This document shows, piece by piece, positions 63,712 through 64,000 of a stretch of 64,000 nt of DNA. The notes beneath the pieces are model-generated. The model saw nothing but the letters and a program-made list of their open reading frames with translations, was not told the DNA's origin and made no database searches. Made by a program: the position numbers and the translations under genes. Origin of the DNA: UBA1141 sp963665155. Lineage in GTDB: Bacteria > Chloroflexota > Dehalococcoidia > Lucifugimonadales > UBA3495. The stretch lies in NCBI GenBank assembly GCA_963665155.2, contig OY761986.2:558001-622000 (forward strand), written 5' to 3'. How positions within the stretch are numbered: position 1 is the first letter of the stretch; each line of letters starts with the position of its first letter.

Positions 63712-63776
63712 CCGAACTTCTATACGCCAATACTGGTCGTCGATCCCTGACAAAGCTTCTTTACTAGTGGTTCAGG

Positions 63777-64000
63777 TCAGTCAGTGGTCTGAGTCCTATC
63801 CAGTCCGCTAGTTGGTTCCCCAACATCATCTTCCTCGGGTGGGGTTACCGGGCGGCGGGCCAGGGGCGTGAAAATCAGTACAGGGATCAAGAGCACGATC
63901 CCTAAAAGAGAACTGATGGCCACGGCAATCTGGGCGCTGAAAATATCGGCCACCGCTCCCACGGCCAAGCCGCCTACTGCGGCCACGCCGATGCATTGGC
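63777..64000 (-). CDS. MFS-type transporter, C-terminal part
   Basis: Only the last 74 codons are in the window; the frame is open to the right edge. GVAAVGGLAVGAVADIFSAQ, then AVAISSLLGIVLLIPVLIF, make two membrane segments with a GGLAVGAVADIFS loop like the one before the last helices of multidrug-type MFS exporters. The tail is hydrophilic (RRPVTPPEEDDVGEP). Convergent with the CaiB gene. Confidence 0.65.
   Translation of the reverse strand, partial: QCIGVAAVGGLAVGAVADIFSAQIAVAISSLLGIVLLIPVLIFTPLARRPVTPPEEDDVGEPTSGLDRTQTTD

Overview
The window reads as a chromosomal stretch from an uncultivated, probably marine or host-associated bacterium. The gene set (CaiB/BaiF CoA-transferase, F420-type LLM oxidoreductase, Rieske oxygenase, HsaA-like flavin monooxygenases, GMC oxidoreductase, M20 amidohydrolase, PPOX proteins, cobalamin-independent MetE-like protein, SipW-like peptidase) is what I associate with Chloroflexota of the SAR202/Dehalococcoidia type. 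That assignment is inferred from gene content, not shown by a marker gene. Genes lie singly or in very short runs, often with a clear AGGAGG-type ribosome binding site. I saw no rRNA, tRNA or CRISPR array.

Layout. 1-12 kb: DUF255 thioredoxin-domain protein (cut by the edge), Lhr helicase, broken Nudix and Old Yellow Enzyme genes, RidA, a frameshifted KOW-like protein, isochorismatase and a flavin monooxygenase. 12-19.3 kb: a scrap yard with an IS701 element, remnants of a phage prohead protease, HsdR and a carboxymuconolactone decarboxylase, a large secreted repeat protein, and a broken serine recombinase. 19.3-32 kb: MFS exporter, hydrolases, PPOX proteins, Gfo/Idh/MocA protein, histidine-kinase remnant, a GrdB/PrdB-like selenoprotein candidate and a YgjP-type metalloprotease. 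32-39 kb: an alpha/beta hydrolase gene cut by three CTAG-flanked MITEs, a lactonase, a SipW-like peptidase/exported protein pair and IS1182 copy 1. 40-47 kb: exported small protein, broken LuxR regulator, a large PEPCK-like P-loop protein, dead IS982 and IS5 copies and a 48-bp tandem repeat. 47-64 kb: methyltransferase plus DNA glycosylase, an AhpD-like selenoprotein candidate, and catabolic oxidoreductases and hydrolases, then IS1182 copy 2 with its MITE, CaiB and an MFS end.

Two things stand out. First, two reading frames are interrupted only by a UGA placed exactly at a family redox cysteine (UxxC in the GrdB-like protein, CxxU in the AhpD-like protein). Each UGA is followed, 20-23 nt later, by a hairpin with G in the first two loop bases, as in bacterial SECIS elements; I read both as selenoproteins. 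Second, three kinds of mobile element (IS701-type, IS1182-type and their MITEs) all duplicate CTAG. In three separate loci an IS1182-type element is joined through a shared CTAG to a TATTACAACG-ended MITE, always at the same IS1182 end. Removing the MITEs restores the alpha/beta hydrolase frame exactly.

About ten other genes carry one- or two-base frameshifts or single nonsense codons. Either the assembly has uncorrected indels or this genome is losing genes in step with IS/MITE expansion; the MITE insertions and base-substitution stops argue that at least part of the decay is real.
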